Below are positions 26,722-35,701 of a stretch of 64,000 nt of DNA, piece by piece. Below the pieces are notes generated by a model. It was not told where the DNA came from. It searched no databases and saw only the letters and a program-made list of their open reading frames with translations. The DNA comes from a bacterium (GTDB lineage: Bacteria > Bdellovibrionota > Bacteriovoracia > Bacteriovoracales > Bacteriovoracaceae). Every line of letters begins with the position of its first letter. The first letter of the stretch is position 1. The stretch spans positions 26,836-90,835 of the forward strand of contig JAUHVL010000011.1 of assembly GCA_030425045.1 (NCBI GenBank), written 5' to 3'. The position numbers and the translations under genes were made by a program.

Positions 26722-27530
26722 TACTCTAACCTCGGTTTAATAGGCACCAAAGACTCGTCTAGTCTCTCACTGGCAAGAAGGTGCTTTAAATATTGTCTCA
26801 ACTGTTTGCCACTATCACATTGATAGAAATTACCATCGACAGCTAGCTTAATTTTTCCCGTTTCTTCACTTACGGCAATTGAAACAGCGTCGGTACTTTC
26901 AGTAACCCCTAAGGCGGCCCTATGGCGAGTTCCCATTCCTCGATCGAGCTCTTGATGTCTCGTGAGAGGTAAAAAACATCCCACAGCGGCGATTAATCCA
27001 TTATTAATAATGACAGCACCATCATGAAGTGGTGAATTTACTTGAGATAGAGAAAATAATAAATCGGTATGAATTCTGGCATCAAGTCTCGTTCCCGTGT
27101 GAATAAAGTTAGCGAGTCCCTGACTTCTTTCAAACACGATCAAGGCTCCAATTTTCTTTTTCGCAAGAATATCAACGGCATCGACCACTTCCTCTATCTC
27201 TCTAGTTGCCTGCTCTCTCCCAAGAACACTGAAAAAATTTCTTCCCGTACCAAAACGTGCAAGAGCATTTCTCAATTGATCCTGAAAAACAATAACTCCG
27301 ATAATGAAAAATGATTCAAAAAAATGATCTAAAATCCAGTTAACAGAATAAAGCTTAAAATAATTTCCGATCCATGAAAGAACGATCATGGCCCCTAGCC
27401 CTAACAACATTTGAACCGCTCGTGTTCCGTGAAAAATCAAAAGAATTTGATAAATCAAAAAGGTAACAATTAAAATATCGATCATATCTTTCAGGGTTAC
27501 CTGATGATATAAACTTGCTATAAGATCCAT
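26721..27530 (-). CDS. cdaA: diadenylate cyclase CdaA (DisA_N domain)
   Basis: A 269-residue membrane enzyme that makes cyclic di-AMP from two ATP. Three hydrophobic segments occupy residues ~16-85, and the DAC domain follows with the catalytic DGA (170-172, in LHDGAVIINNGLI) and the GTRHRAALG motif (200-208). Length and layout match CdaA/DacA. It is the first gene of cdaA-cdaR-glmM, which ties the messenger to cell-wall precursor supply. No c-di-AMP phosphodiesterase gene is recognisable in the window. Confidence 0.94.
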   Translation of the reverse strand: MDLIASLYHQVTLKDMIDILIVTFLIYQILLIFHGTRAVQMLLGLGAMIVLSWIGNYFKLYSVNWILDHFFESFFIIGVIVFQDQLRNALARFGTGRNFFSVLGREQATREIEEVVDAVDILAKKKIGALIVFERSQGLANFIHTGTRLDARIHTDLLFSLSQVNSPLHDGAVIINNGLIAAVGCFLPLTRHQELDRGMGTRHRAALGVTESTDAVSIAVSEETGKIKLAVDGNFYQCDSGKQLRQYLKHLLASERLDESLVPIKPRLE

Positions 27531-27583
27531 GACTCTTTTTCGTCATTTCACAGATTTAGCTATAAACGTTTAATGAAAAAGGC

Positions 27584-29419
27584 TTAGTCTAGGTCAAATT
27601 TTCCTTCGTATCTTTCCAGCAAAGTTTGATCTTGAGACTCTTTAAGTAGTAGACAGTTTTCTACCACTAAAGCGTCGAGGTGCGTGCCCATAAAACACTT
27701 GAAAGCGTCTGTTGGTGTACAAACGATAGGCTCGCCTCGCACGTTAAAACTGGTATTCACAACAATAGGAATATCCGTTTTCTCTTTGAATTTTTTAATA
27801 ACATGATAATAGCGAGAATTTGTTTTCTCTGTAACAGTTTGAATTCTGGCCGAATAATCAACATGAGTAATGGCGGGAATACTTGATCTTTTTACATTAA
27901 GTTTCTCAATACCAAAAAGTTTTAATTCACTCTCACTCATGGCCCTTCTATGCTGTTCTTTAACAGGAGCAACCATAAGCATATAGGGAGATTTTCCCTG
28001 GTAATCAAACCAATTTGTTACATCTTCTTCTAAAACAGAAGGAGCAAAAGGCCTAAAAGATTCACGAAACTTCACTTTTAAATTGAGCGTCTTTTGCATC
28101 TTCTCACAGCTTGGATCGGCAATAATAGATCGCCCACCTAAGGCCCTAGGACCAAATTCCATTCGACCTTGAAACCAACCGATTGCTTTCTTATTGGCCA
28201 AAAGTTCTGCCGTTTTTTCCAAAACATCTGACTCATCATAAACCTGATATTTTGCCCCAACAGAATCCAACTCTTTTGTGATGTCTTCTAACTCGTATTT
28301 TGGGCCAAGATAAGAGCCTTTCATGGCATCTTCAGGATGAACAACTCTTTCGTTTCCAAGATGATGATAATAACTGGCCAAAGCTGCACCGAGAGAGCCA
28401 CCGGCATCACCAGCAGCGGGCTGAACCCAAACATTTTTAAAAATATTTTTGGCGACAATTTTACCGTTGGCCACACAGTTAAGAGCAACACCACCAGCAA
28501 GGCAGAGGTTTTCACAACCATATTTTTCTTTAGCACTTCGACAAAGCTTTTCAACCACTTCTTCAACAACCACCTGAACAGAGGCGGCAAGGTCCATCTC
28601 TCTTTGGGTGAGCGGAGAAACATCAGGTTTTCTCGCCGGTGCACCAAAAAGTTGATCAAATTTATCATTCGTCATCTTTAGGTCAGTACAATAATCGAAG
28701 TAATCCATATTGAGTTTAAAACTTCCATCTTCTTTAACATCAATTAAATGTTCATAGATTTTATCGACGTATTTTGGCTCACCATAGGGAGCAAGTCCCA
28801 TTACTTTATACTCACCACTATTAACCTTAAAACCCGTATAATAAGTGAAAGCTGAATAAAGTAAGCCTAGAGAATGGGGAAAGTGTATTTCTTCTTTCAT
28901 GGTGAGCGTTTTACCGTCACCAACAGCAATCGAAGTGGTTGCCCACTCTCCGACACCGTCCATTGTAATCACCACAGCTTTTTCGAAGGGAGAAGGATAA
29001 AAAGCAGAAGCGGCATGTGATTGATGATGTTCTGAAAATAAAAGCTTACTTGAAAAATCAATTGAGCTATCTATTTTTTTTAACTCATCAATGATAGTTT
29101 TTTTCTGAAAAAGTTTATCTTTTACCCATACCGGTAGAGAGGCACTAAAAGATTTGAATCCTTTAGGTGCAAAAGCTAAATATGTTTCTAATAAGCGTTC
29201 AAATTTTAGAAATGGCTTATCATAAAAAGCAATATAATCAACATCTGATAACGTAATCCCCAGCTCATTAAGACAATACTCAATGGCATAAAAAGGAAAA
29301 CGACTATCGTGTTTTTTTCGAGTGAATCGTTCTTCTTGCGCAGCCGCTATAATTTCACCGTCTTTAACCAAGGCGGCAGCACTATCATGATAGAAAGCTG
29401 AAATACCTAAAATAATCAT
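27584..29419 (-). CDS. carbamoyltransferase, NodU/CmcH/TobZ family
   Basis: A 611-residue enzyme that makes carbamoyl-AMP and transfers the carbamoyl group to a hydroxyl. The Kae1-like N-terminal half begins ILGISAFYHDSAAALV and carries the metal-binding HHQSHAASAFYPSPF and the MDGVGEW motif; CLAGGVALNCVANGKI and the C-terminal GWFQGRMEFGPRALGGRSI, FRPFAPSVLEE and VNTSFNVRGEPIVCTP complete the family pattern. It starts 2 bp after a 49-residue DUF5989 gene and follows an SxtJ gene, a common trio near exopolysaccharide or natural-product clusters. The acceptor is unknown; the upstream SGNH hydrolase suggests a surface glycan. Confidence 0.93.
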   Translation of the reverse strand: MIILGISAFYHDSAAALVKDGEIIAAAQEERFTRKKHDSRFPFYAIEYCLNELGITLSDVDYIAFYDKPFLKFERLLETYLAFAPKGFKSFSASLPVWVKDKLFQKKTIIDELKKIDSSIDFSSKLLFSEHHQSHAASAFYPSPFEKAVVITMDGVGEWATTSIAVGDGKTLTMKEEIHFPHSLGLLYSAFTYYTGFKVNSGEYKVMGLAPYGEPKYVDKIYEHLIDVKEDGSFKLNMDYFDYCTDLKMTNDKFDQLFGAPARKPDVSPLTQREMDLAASVQVVVEEVVEKLCRSAKEKYGCENLCLAGGVALNCVANGKIVAKNIFKNVWVQPAAGDAGGSLGAALASYYHHLGNERVVHPEDAMKGSYLGPKYELEDITKELDSVGAKYQVYDESDVLEKTAELLANKKAIGWFQGRMEFGPRALGGRSIIADPSCEKMQKTLNLKVKFRESFRPFAPSVLEEDVTNWFDYQGKSPYMLMVAPVKEQHRRAMSESELKLFGIEKLNVKRSSIPAITHVDYSARIQTVTEKTNSRYYHVIKKFKEKTDIPIVVNTSFNVRGEPIVCTPTDAFKCFMGTHLDALVVENCLLLKESQDQTLLERYEGKFDLD

Positions 29420-29421
29420 GA

Positions 29422-29571
29422 CTAGAACAACGTATAAACAAAAGGAGCGATGGCCGAGCCCTTAGCAAGGACTAACATTCCGCCAACTAAAACCAAAACA
29501 AGGATCATGGGTGCTAACCAAAACTTTTTACGAACTTTTAAAAAATTATAAAACTCAGAAACAAAACTCAT
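29422..29571 (-). CDS. DUF5989 family small membrane protein
   Basis: A 49-residue protein, MSFVSEFYNFLKVRKKFWLA at the start, then one hydrophobic segment and the ending KGSAIAPFVYTLF. This RKK(F/Y)WL..P...GSA.APF.Y.LF pattern matches DUF5989, which is found next to carbamoyltransferases and SxtJ proteins. It lies 2 bp before the carbamoyltransferase start and 7 bp after SxtJ. GAGG is placed 6 bases upstream of the ATG. Function is unknown; the location suggests a membrane subunit of the carbamoylation module. Confidence 0.85.
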   Translation of the reverse strand: MSFVSEFYNFLKVRKKFWLAPMILVLVLVGGMLVLAKGSAIAPFVYTLF

Positions 29572-29578
29572 ATTTTCC

Positions 29579-30004
29579 TCAAAACTGGTTTTTCATGGTT
29601 TCAGGAGGGGGACCAACCGGATCTTTCTCCTTCCAATAAGACTTTTTCGTATCATCAAATTTTAAATCTAGTAAATCGGACCCAAAAACTCTCATCACAA
29701 CACCAAAAGGCGTCACCAACCCATAAAAAAGAATACCCATAATAAGAGGATTCATAATTTTATGAAGAACATTACCAAATGACATCCACCATTTATTAGG
29801 AAGTGTAAGAAGGTCACTTAGAACAAAACTAAAAAAGAGAAATACTCCTGCAATACTATAAAGAGTTAAGTGAAAGTTTTGAAACTCCCCTCTTTTATAC
29901 AGAGAAACACTGGCCACGAGAAAAAAAACTACGAAAAACGTGAGCCCAAATGCTCTATTTGAAGGAAGCTTTATTTCTTCATGATGGTAGTTTAATGTTT
30001 GCAT
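29579..30004 (-). CDS. SxtJ-family membrane protein
   Basis: A 141-residue protein with three to four membrane segments. The C-terminal part, MNPLIMGILFYGLVTPFGVV..RVFGSDLLDLKFD and SYWKEKD, fits the SxtJ pattern (P-G-x-x-M-R-x-x-G-x-D-x-L-x-L-x-F, SYW). It is encoded directly before DUF5989 and the carbamoyltransferase. Its role is unestablished in the family. The 414-bp gap between it and the upstream SGNH gene holds repeat copy B and no other gene. Confidence 0.75.
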   Translation of the reverse strand: MQTLNYHHEEIKLPSNRAFGLTFFVVFFLVASVSLYKRGEFQNFHLTLYSIAGVFLFFSFVLSDLLTLPNKWWMSFGNVLHKIMNPLIMGILFYGLVTPFGVVMRVFGSDLLDLKFDDTKKSYWKEKDPVGPPPETMKNQF

Positions 30005-30170
30005 GGGGAAAGCTTAACAAATTGATATGATACTGAAAATAGCTCTCAGCTAAAACGCATAGCAAAATGCCTCATAAATTAATATCATTAGCTGATAGAC
30101 TTATTTGTTGATAACACAGCAGGCTCCGATTTGATTATATTTAGCAATTCCGAATACTTTCGAAATCCAA

Positions 30171-30356
30171 ACCAAAACATCCGTGTTTTGCGATAACCAA
30201 TATCGGGACATCCATGCCCCGACCCTTCGGGCAAGTATTGGTTAGCACTTTTTCTGACTTCTTTTAATGGTTTATAGATGCTTAGAACTCGCCCACGAAG
30301 TGGGTGCGACCACGATGGGAGCATTCTAAGTATCAAAAAACATGGATGTTTTTTTG
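30171..30356 (-). repeat. structured dispersed repeat, copy B
   Basis: Inverted relative to copy A at 7493-7672. Reading the minus strand from 30356: an AAAAAAACATCCATG end with self-complementary T-run, then the ~35-bp core with one mismatch to copy A, the CCCAC-TTC-GTGGG hairpin, CCAATACTTGCCCG, a GGGGCA-TGGA-TGTCCC hairpin enclosed by CCAATA/TATTGG, and a CAAAACACGGATGTTTT end. The middle (~30250-30285) differs from copy A and is a little longer. It sits between the SGNH hydrolase and SxtJ genes of one strand. The remainder of the 30005-30418 gap shows nothing recognisable. Confidence 0.8.
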
Positions 30357-30418
30357 AGGGGCTGTATTGGAAAGTTAATATACAAAAGTGAATAGCCAAC
30401 AATTAAGTTCATAAGTTT

Positions 30419-31453
30419 TTAAACATCAAGACGCTGACCAACCCACTTCACAAATAGGTCAATGCCACTTTCACTAAAATGACAGGGGTCGACAAAGAAA
30501 TTCCCCATAGTATCGAGGGAGCTTGTATCGATAAAAATAAAACGATCTTTTAAACTTTCAATAATATCATTATGAGCTTTAACGGCTTTTCTTACGTTTT
30601 CAGGCTTTCCCCAAGCATCAGCAATCAGATAATATTTTGAGCCAGAAACCTTAGCATAACCAAGCTCATTATTTTTATGTTTAAGCTGATCATAGTTTTC
30701 AGGCAAAAAAGTAGCAAACCTCGGTACGATTAACTTGGCCTTTGTTTTTGTGGCATTATTGATCACACGAGATAAATTTTCTTTAAACGGTTCACTCGTT
30801 CTCAATTCGCTACCATACTTCACCCATTTTTCTCTCGGGTTATGGGCCGGAACAAAACGGCTATCATCATCTTTAAAAAGATAATAAAAAAACGATTGAT
30901 AAGCTTTAATGAAAATAGCGGACTTTAAGAGAAGACCTAAAACAATATTATCAGGATTAAAAGCAGGGTTAATTTGTGAATAATAAAAATAATGGGAATA
31001 GTCCTCTTGAAACATATGAGGAGGGACATTATTTGCCCGAGCATCGTTTATACCATGATAGAAAATAATATAATCAAACTGATAACCCTTTTTGGTAAGA
31101 TAATCTAACTTAAGCCTTGAGTCTCTCGTGCTATGAGCAGCAGCTGCCATATCGAAAACTTGAATATCAGACCTGGCTTGATAAACTTCTTTTAGCTTTG
31201 GGGCCACATCATCGAGAACAGAGCCCCCAAGAAGTAAGATATTCACTTTCTTCTCATCATAATTTTTTTTAATATCACTTAACGAGCGATAAATTTCTTC
31301 TTGGATATCATACCAAAAAGTCATCTGATGCTTGGATGAATGAAAAGTACGAACGCCCCCCTCAAGAAGACCTAAAGTAAAAAGACACGAGCATAAAGCT
31401 AGAATTAAATTTTGCACACTATAAAAATAGGTCAAATTATCTTTTATGGCCAT
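30419..31453 (-). CDS. membrane-anchored SGNH/GDSL hydrolase
   Basis: A 344-residue protein with one N-terminal membrane segment (~12-30) and a periplasmic hydrolase domain. Block I is ILLLGGSVLDD (Ser78), block III is YHGINDARAN (Asn136), and the C-terminal block is FVDPCHFSESG (Asp322, His325), so the triad is complete, unlike the SGNH-like protein at 19191. Members act as esterases or acyltransferases on surface glycans. It lies upstream of SxtJ-DUF5989-carbamoyltransferase but is separated by a repeat. The ATG lies 4 bases after the T-run of the upstream gene's terminator, leaving no room for a ribosome site, so start and expression are uncertain; GTG at codon 13 is an alternative. Confidence 0.8.
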   Translation of the reverse strand: MAIKDNLTYFYSVQNLILALCSCLFTLGLLEGGVRTFHSSKHQMTFWYDIQEEIYRSLSDIKKNYDEKKVNILLLGGSVLDDVAPKLKEVYQARSDIQVFDMAAAAHSTRDSRLKLDYLTKKGYQFDYIIFYHGINDARANNVPPHMFQEDYSHYFYYSQINPAFNPDNIVLGLLLKSAIFIKAYQSFFYYLFKDDDSRFVPAHNPREKWVKYGSELRTSEPFKENLSRVINNATKTKAKLIVPRFATFLPENYDQLKHKNNELGYAKVSGSKYYLIADAWGKPENVRKAVKAHNDIIESLKDRFIFIDTSSLDTMGNFFVDPCHFSESGIDLFVKWVGQRLDV

Positions 31454-31456
31454 GAT

Positions 31457-31480
31457 AAAAAAAGGGCCCGTAAGGACCCT
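31457..31480 (-). terminator. Rho-independent terminator of the PilZ-GAF-AAA regulator gene
   Basis: On the minus strand AGGGTCC-TTAC-GGGCCCT (31480-31463) forms a 7-bp stem with one G-T pair, followed by seven Ts (31463-31457). It begins 8 bp after the stop codon at 31488 and ends 3 bp before the next ATG (31453). Confidence 0.85.
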
Positions 31481-31487
31481 TGAAGTA

Positions 31488-33434
31488 TTAAGCGGCTTTC
31501 TTTTGTTGTTCTGGAAATTGTTCTTCTAAAGTATCGAGAACATCTCTTGATATCAGAAGTTTCTTACGTAATGCCTCTCTAGAAATACCCATTTCTTTTG
31601 CGGCCTTTGATTTATTACCGTTATTTCTTTTGATTTCTGATAAAATCATTTCACGTTCAACGATAGCGATTCTGTCTTTTAAAGGAATATGGAAATCTCC
31701 TACAAAAGGTAGGTCTCCAAACATTCTTTGCTTCATTCCGATATCAACCAGAGGTGAAGCTGATGTTTGAAAATCAATTTCAGCAATCACATGTGATTTC
31801 GGATTATAAAGGACGGCCCGAGAAACCATTTGACGAAGTTCTTTAATATTACCTGGCCAGTCATAATCTTTAAGTTTATCGATCATTTTGGGAGCGATAT
31901 TTTTAAGAAGAAGTCCTTGTTCACGACACTCAATCTTTAAAAAATAATCCACAAGAAGCTCGAGGTCTTCGATTCTTCTTCTTAGGGGCTCCATATAAAT
32001 AAATGTTTTATTTAAATACTCATAAAGATCACGATCAAACTGCCCGTCATCAACTAATTTACCAAGATCTTGTGTTGAAGAAGCAATGATTCTCACATCA
32101 AAAGTCATGCGGCTTTCATCTAATCTTCCCGCAGTTAAAACCTCATGAAGTTTGTCTTGATAAGCAAGAGGGAGCTGATCAATATTGCGAAGATAAACAA
32201 CTCCGCCTTTACAGCTGGTAAGCTTACACTCTTCTTCGTTTGGACCCCACAACTCTCTGGCAAGTTTATCTCTATCTTTGGAGTTACAGTCAATAGCAGC
32301 AAAACCTTTAAGTCCTCTATTACCTTCGTGATGAATCACTTGAGCGTAGAGAGTTTTACCAACACCTTTTTCCCCTTGAATAAGAAGTGGTGTATCGAGG
32401 TCTTTTAATTTAATGATTGAATTTCTAAGTGAGCCCATGTGGGGAGTTTTTCCAATAAGGGCATACTTTCTATCAAAAGGTCTCGAAAACCTTCTGATCT
32501 GAGAGACTTCACTCATTGGGCTATAATTATGAAAAACTGAAGAGAAAACCAAGGCCAAAACCTTCATCGTCTTTTCATCTTCAACGGTAAAACGATCTTG
32601 GTTTCTTTTATTGATAACTTCAATAACGCCAATAATTTTATCTTCTCTGTTATGAATCGGATGACAGATGATTGATTTGGTCTCAAACTCAAACTTTCTA
32701 TCAAAAACATCATTGTATCGTTCTTGTACTTTTTCAGAGTCAATATTGAGGGCCACCCCAGTTGTAAAAACAGAACCGGCAATCCCTAAACGATAATCAA
32801 ACTTTAAATTATCTTTTTCTACACCTAAGGCAGCAACGGCCTCTAATTCGTTTTTATCAGCATTAATCAAAAATAATGAAGCACGCTGAGCATTCATTAC
32901 CCTTGTTACTTCTTCGAGCATATTTTCAAGAAATCCTTCTTGATCACCAAAATGAGTAATATCTTTAAATAGTGAAAGCAATAGACTGAACATCTCAAAA
33001 CCATCTGAGGCTTTGGTATATCTTTCTCTCAGAGCAGAATCAATAAGACATTCTTTTAGTCTATCGAGAGAAAAACTAGAAATAAAGTTCTCTAGAAACT
33101 TTTGAATTTTTGGTTCATCATCAATCTCTACCCCATAAATGAGTTCTTCATCCTCAATATGGTTATAGAAGGCCCTTACCACTCTTCCTGTTAAGTCTAA
33201 ATGTTGCTTTTTGAACTGTAACGAGATCGTCACTTCTGTTCCAACATTGATTCTATCTTTAGTAACAAAACCAAGTCCGGTTAAAGAAATATCGAGAAGT
33301 TTACCGTCTTCAATATACTCGTTCTTTCCTACTTCTGTTTCTTTTTCAATTAAAAAACGAAGGTTATCCGCTTCATCAACGGGAATTCTAAACGATTGGT
33401 AAAACTTAAACTCTGAAAAACTGGCGAGCATCAT
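31488..33434 (-). CDS. PilZ-GAF-AAA+-Fis regulator, degenerate sigma-54-activator type
   Basis: A 648-residue regulator. An N-terminal PilZ-like domain (~14-115, with LLDISLTGLGFVTKD) may bind c-di-GMP; a GAF domain (~155-300) senses a small ligand; an AAA+ domain (~325-555) has an intact Walker A, GEKGVGKT (354-361); a Fis-type helix-turn-helix ends the protein (NGNKSKAAKEMGISREALRKKL, ~606-627). Two hallmarks of sigma-54 activators are gone: the GAFTGA loop, where ELWGPNEEECKLTSCKGG stands, and the Walker B acids (VVYLRNID instead of LFLDEI). It probably binds DNA without remodelling sigma-54 holoenzyme. Monocistronic, with its own terminator. Confidence 0.85.
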   Translation of the reverse strand: MMLASFSEFKFYQSFRIPVDEADNLRFLIEKETEVGKNEYIEDGKLLDISLTGLGFVTKDRINVGTEVTISLQFKKQHLDLTGRVVRAFYNHIEDEELIYGVEIDDEPKIQKFLENFISSFSLDRLKECLIDSALRERYTKASDGFEMFSLLLSLFKDITHFGDQEGFLENMLEEVTRVMNAQRASLFLINADKNELEAVAALGVEKDNLKFDYRLGIAGSVFTTGVALNIDSEKVQERYNDVFDRKFEFETKSIICHPIHNREDKIIGVIEVINKRNQDRFTVEDEKTMKVLALVFSSVFHNYSPMSEVSQIRRFSRPFDRKYALIGKTPHMGSLRNSIIKLKDLDTPLLIQGEKGVGKTLYAQVIHHEGNRGLKGFAAIDCNSKDRDKLARELWGPNEEECKLTSCKGGVVYLRNIDQLPLAYQDKLHEVLTAGRLDESRMTFDVRIIASSTQDLGKLVDDGQFDRDLYEYLNKTFIYMEPLRRRIEDLELLVDYFLKIECREQGLLLKNIAPKMIDKLKDYDWPGNIKELRQMVSRAVLYNPKSHVIAEIDFQTSASPLVDIGMKQRMFGDLPFVGDFHIPLKDRIAIVEREMILSEIKRNNGNKSKAAKEMGISREALRKKLLISRDVLDTLEEQFPEQQKKAA

Positions 33435-33572
33435 TGTGTCTCCTTATTACTTCACATAAGCTTTACGGTTTTCAAAATTATTAATTTAGGGATTTGCCAA
33501 AAAAAAATGGCGACAAAAAAAACAGTCACATTACCCGAGCATTAAGCTCTGGCTAAATTTTCTCAATCGAGT

Positions 33573-34676
33573 ATGATTCTCACTTATAATAAATCTATGC
33601 CAAACAATCATATTCCAGCATTAACAGGTCTAAGGTTTTTTGCTGCCTTCTGGGTAGTAGGTTTTCATTATTTTAGTTTTTCAGGCAACCTAAGCTTTCT
33701 TAACCCCATTTTTAGCGTGGGTCACCTTGGAGTTCCGTTCTTTTTTATTCTTTCTGGATTTATCATCGCTTTAAACTACACAGAAAGAGAGTTTAGCTTC
33801 AGACAATTTTTTATCCTACGAATGGCCCGTGTTGCTCCCATGTATTATTTGGCCCTATTTCTTGCTTTACCGCTACTTTATCTCACTTGGAAAAATTCAA
33901 ACTCTTTACCAGAACTTGGTGGTCAAGTTTTTATCAATTTAACAATGCTTCACACCCTACTGCCCATAAAAGCTTTTACACAGGGATGGAATACACCGGC
34001 ATGGTCTATCTCTGCTGAGTTATTCTTTTATCTCCTTTTTCCTTTTATCAAAGCGAAAAAGCTTGGACCTTTTAAGGATTCATTTAAAAATCTCATTTTT
34101 TTATTTTTAATTTCTTTTCTTCTCGATTTTATGAAGATGGGCATTCCTGATTCATTTACTCTTTTTGGTAAAGCTTGGGAATGTAACTTCAAAGGGTTCA
34201 TTTTTTTCAGAATGGTTAATTTTCTAATAGGGATAAATCTCTACTATGTTTATCGTGACTATTTTTTACAAATTAATAAGTATGACATGGGTAATTTCTC
34301 ATTATTTATTAGTATTGTTTTACTTTCTTTTATTAGCTTTATTCCAAAAAATAATATTCATGCTGAAAATCCATTTATTATTATTATTTTTTCTAGTTTT
34401 ATTTTACTAAATGCTTCCTCTATAAAGCTTAATACACTTTATAATAAGAAAGTGTGGATTTTTTTAGGTGAAGCAAGTTACTCACTTTATATACTTCAAG
34501 CCCCATTAAAGTTTTATGCCCAACAATTATATACCAAAGTATTTGGAGTTACATTGACGAGTGGGTTTTTATATAGCTTCTATTTATCTATAGTTCTAAT
34601 AACTTTATCTTGCCTTTTTTTTACTTATGTTGAAAAACCAGCACGACATTATATTAAAAATAAATTTGTTAGTTGA
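33573..34676 (+). CDS. acyltransferase family 3 (OafA/YrhL-like)
   Basis: A 367-residue protein with about ten membrane segments. Family marks: IPALTGLRFFAAFWVVGFHY (catalytic-type His), HLGVPFFFILSGFIIALNY, FILRMARVAPMYYLALF and WSISAELFFYLLFPF. These enzymes O-acylate periplasmic or surface polysaccharides. ATG at 33573 or 33597; neither has a clear ribosome site, and the second (MPNNHIPALTG) gives the usual N-terminus. It is followed by an FkbM methyltransferase on the same strand; both look more AT-rich than the neighbouring genes, which fits an acquired surface-glycan modification pair. Confidence 0.88.
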   Translation: MILTYNKSMPNNHIPALTGLRFFAAFWVVGFHYFSFSGNLSFLNPIFSVGHLGVPFFFILSGFIIALNYTEREFSFRQFFILRMARVAPMYYLALFLALPLLYLTWKNSNSLPELGGQVFINLTMLHTLLPIKAFTQGWNTPAWSISAELFFYLLFPFIKAKKLGPFKDSFKNLIFLFLISFLLDFMKMGIPDSFTLFGKAWECNFKGFIFFRMVNFLIGINLYYVYRDYFLQINKYDMGNFSLFISIVLLSFISFIPKNNIHAENPFIIIIFSSFILLNASSIKLNTLYNKKVWIFLGEASYSLYILQAPLKFYAQQLYTKVFGVTLTSGFLYSFYLSIVLITLSCLFFTYVEKPARHYIKNKFVS

Positions 34677-34725
34677 ATACTCCTCTACACTATCCATTTA
34701 AAGAAAAGTCTAATATCCTAGTATT

Positions 34726-35541
34726 ATGGGAAGACTTATTATTAAACTTTTTACAATTATTGGAAAATTCATATCAAAAAACAGATTAAATCTTTTTGGA
34801 AGGGCCCTTTCTAGAATTATTTATAATTTCTATAGGTCAATTGAAAATCATAATTATGATAAATCTTCTAATGGAGAGCTTATGTTTCTCAAGAGACTTG
34901 GTAGTCTTGACCTAGAAATTAATACAATTTTTGATGTTGGGGCCAATAAAGGTGAATGGGCCGTTGATACATTAAAATATTTACCAAATGCTAAGATTTA
35001 CTGCTTTGAACCAATACCAGGTACATATAAGAAGCTAAAAAAAACTCTATCAAACTGTGAGAATGTAAGATGTTTAAATTTTGGACTTTCTCATAAATCT
35101 GAAGAAATAACCTTTTATACCAGTGATCAATCTGATGAGCTTAGTTCAAGTATAAAAATTGTTGCTGAAGAAACAAATTCAGAGATTATAGCAGAAGTAA
35201 AAAATGGTTTTGAGTTTTGTAAAGAAAGTAATATTGAAAGTATCGACTTTCTAAAAATTGATGTTGAAGGTATGGAACACACTGTTTTGGATGGTCTGTC
35301 ACCATTTCTCAAAGAAAACAAAATTAAAATCATACAGTTTGAATATGGTCTTGTTAATATTGAATCAAAATTCTTATTGAATGATTTTTATAAATTGTTC
35401 AAATACTATGGTTACTCAATGGGTAAAATCTATCCAAAAGGTATTTTATTCAAAGAATATGCTCATACTGATGAAAATTTTATTGGACCAAATTACGTCG
35501 CAGTTTTAGAAAAATACAAAGAAAAATTTTTATTTTTTTAA
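34726..35541 (+). CDS. FkbM family methyltransferase
   Basis: A 271-residue SAM-dependent methyltransferase. Motif I is IFDVGANKGEW (~67-77), the acidic post-I segment is IYCFEPIPGTYKKL, and the family-specific DFLKIDVEGMEHTVLDGL (~169-186) contains the D-V-E-G motif. FkbM enzymes usually O-methylate sugars or polyketides; next to an acyltransferase a glycan substrate is likely. The sequence is strikingly AT-rich. Its stop codon overlaps the end of a VTC-gene remnant on the other strand. Confidence 0.88.
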   Translation: MGRLIIKLFTIIGKFISKNRLNLFGRALSRIIYNFYRSIENHNYDKSSNGELMFLKRLGSLDLEINTIFDVGANKGEWAVDTLKYLPNAKIYCFEPIPGTYKKLKKTLSNCENVRCLNFGLSHKSEEITFYTSDQSDELSSSIKIVAEETNSEIIAEVKNGFEFCKESNIESIDFLKIDVEGMEHTVLDGLSPFLKENKIKIIQFEYGLVNIESKFLLNDFYKLFKYYGYSMGKIYPKGILFKEYAHTDENFIGPNYVAVLEKYKEKFLFF

Positions 35542-35660
35542 ATCAAACTCGAAGTCTGAATACCCACGACGTATTTCGAAAATCGGCTTAACATAATTGG
35601 TAATGCCTGACATATTTTTTCCACAAGTGCCTTATTTTCAACAGCACTTTTAACTTCCAT
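35538..35660 (-). pseudogene. duplicated 3' end of the VTC-domain gene
   Basis: Minus-strand codons from 35660 read MEVKSAVENKALVEKI, then CQALPIMLSRFSKYVVGIQ, then TSSLI and a stop: 40 residues, 35 of them identical to the C-terminus of the VTC protein at 36793-37488, ending at the same stop position. Homology stops abruptly at 35660. The two copies are direct repeats flanking the acyltransferase gene at 35702-36781. The frame is still open, so the duplication is fairly recent or is selected. Confidence 0.85.
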
Positions 35661-35701
35661 CTAGTCTTTTTTATCTATACTGTGAAAAGCCTTCAAGAAA
35701 T

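Noticed and set aside
30088..30402. Open frame of ~104 codons on the minus strand
   Set aside because: It lies over repeat copy B, its start has no ribosome site, and copy A carries no corresponding frame.
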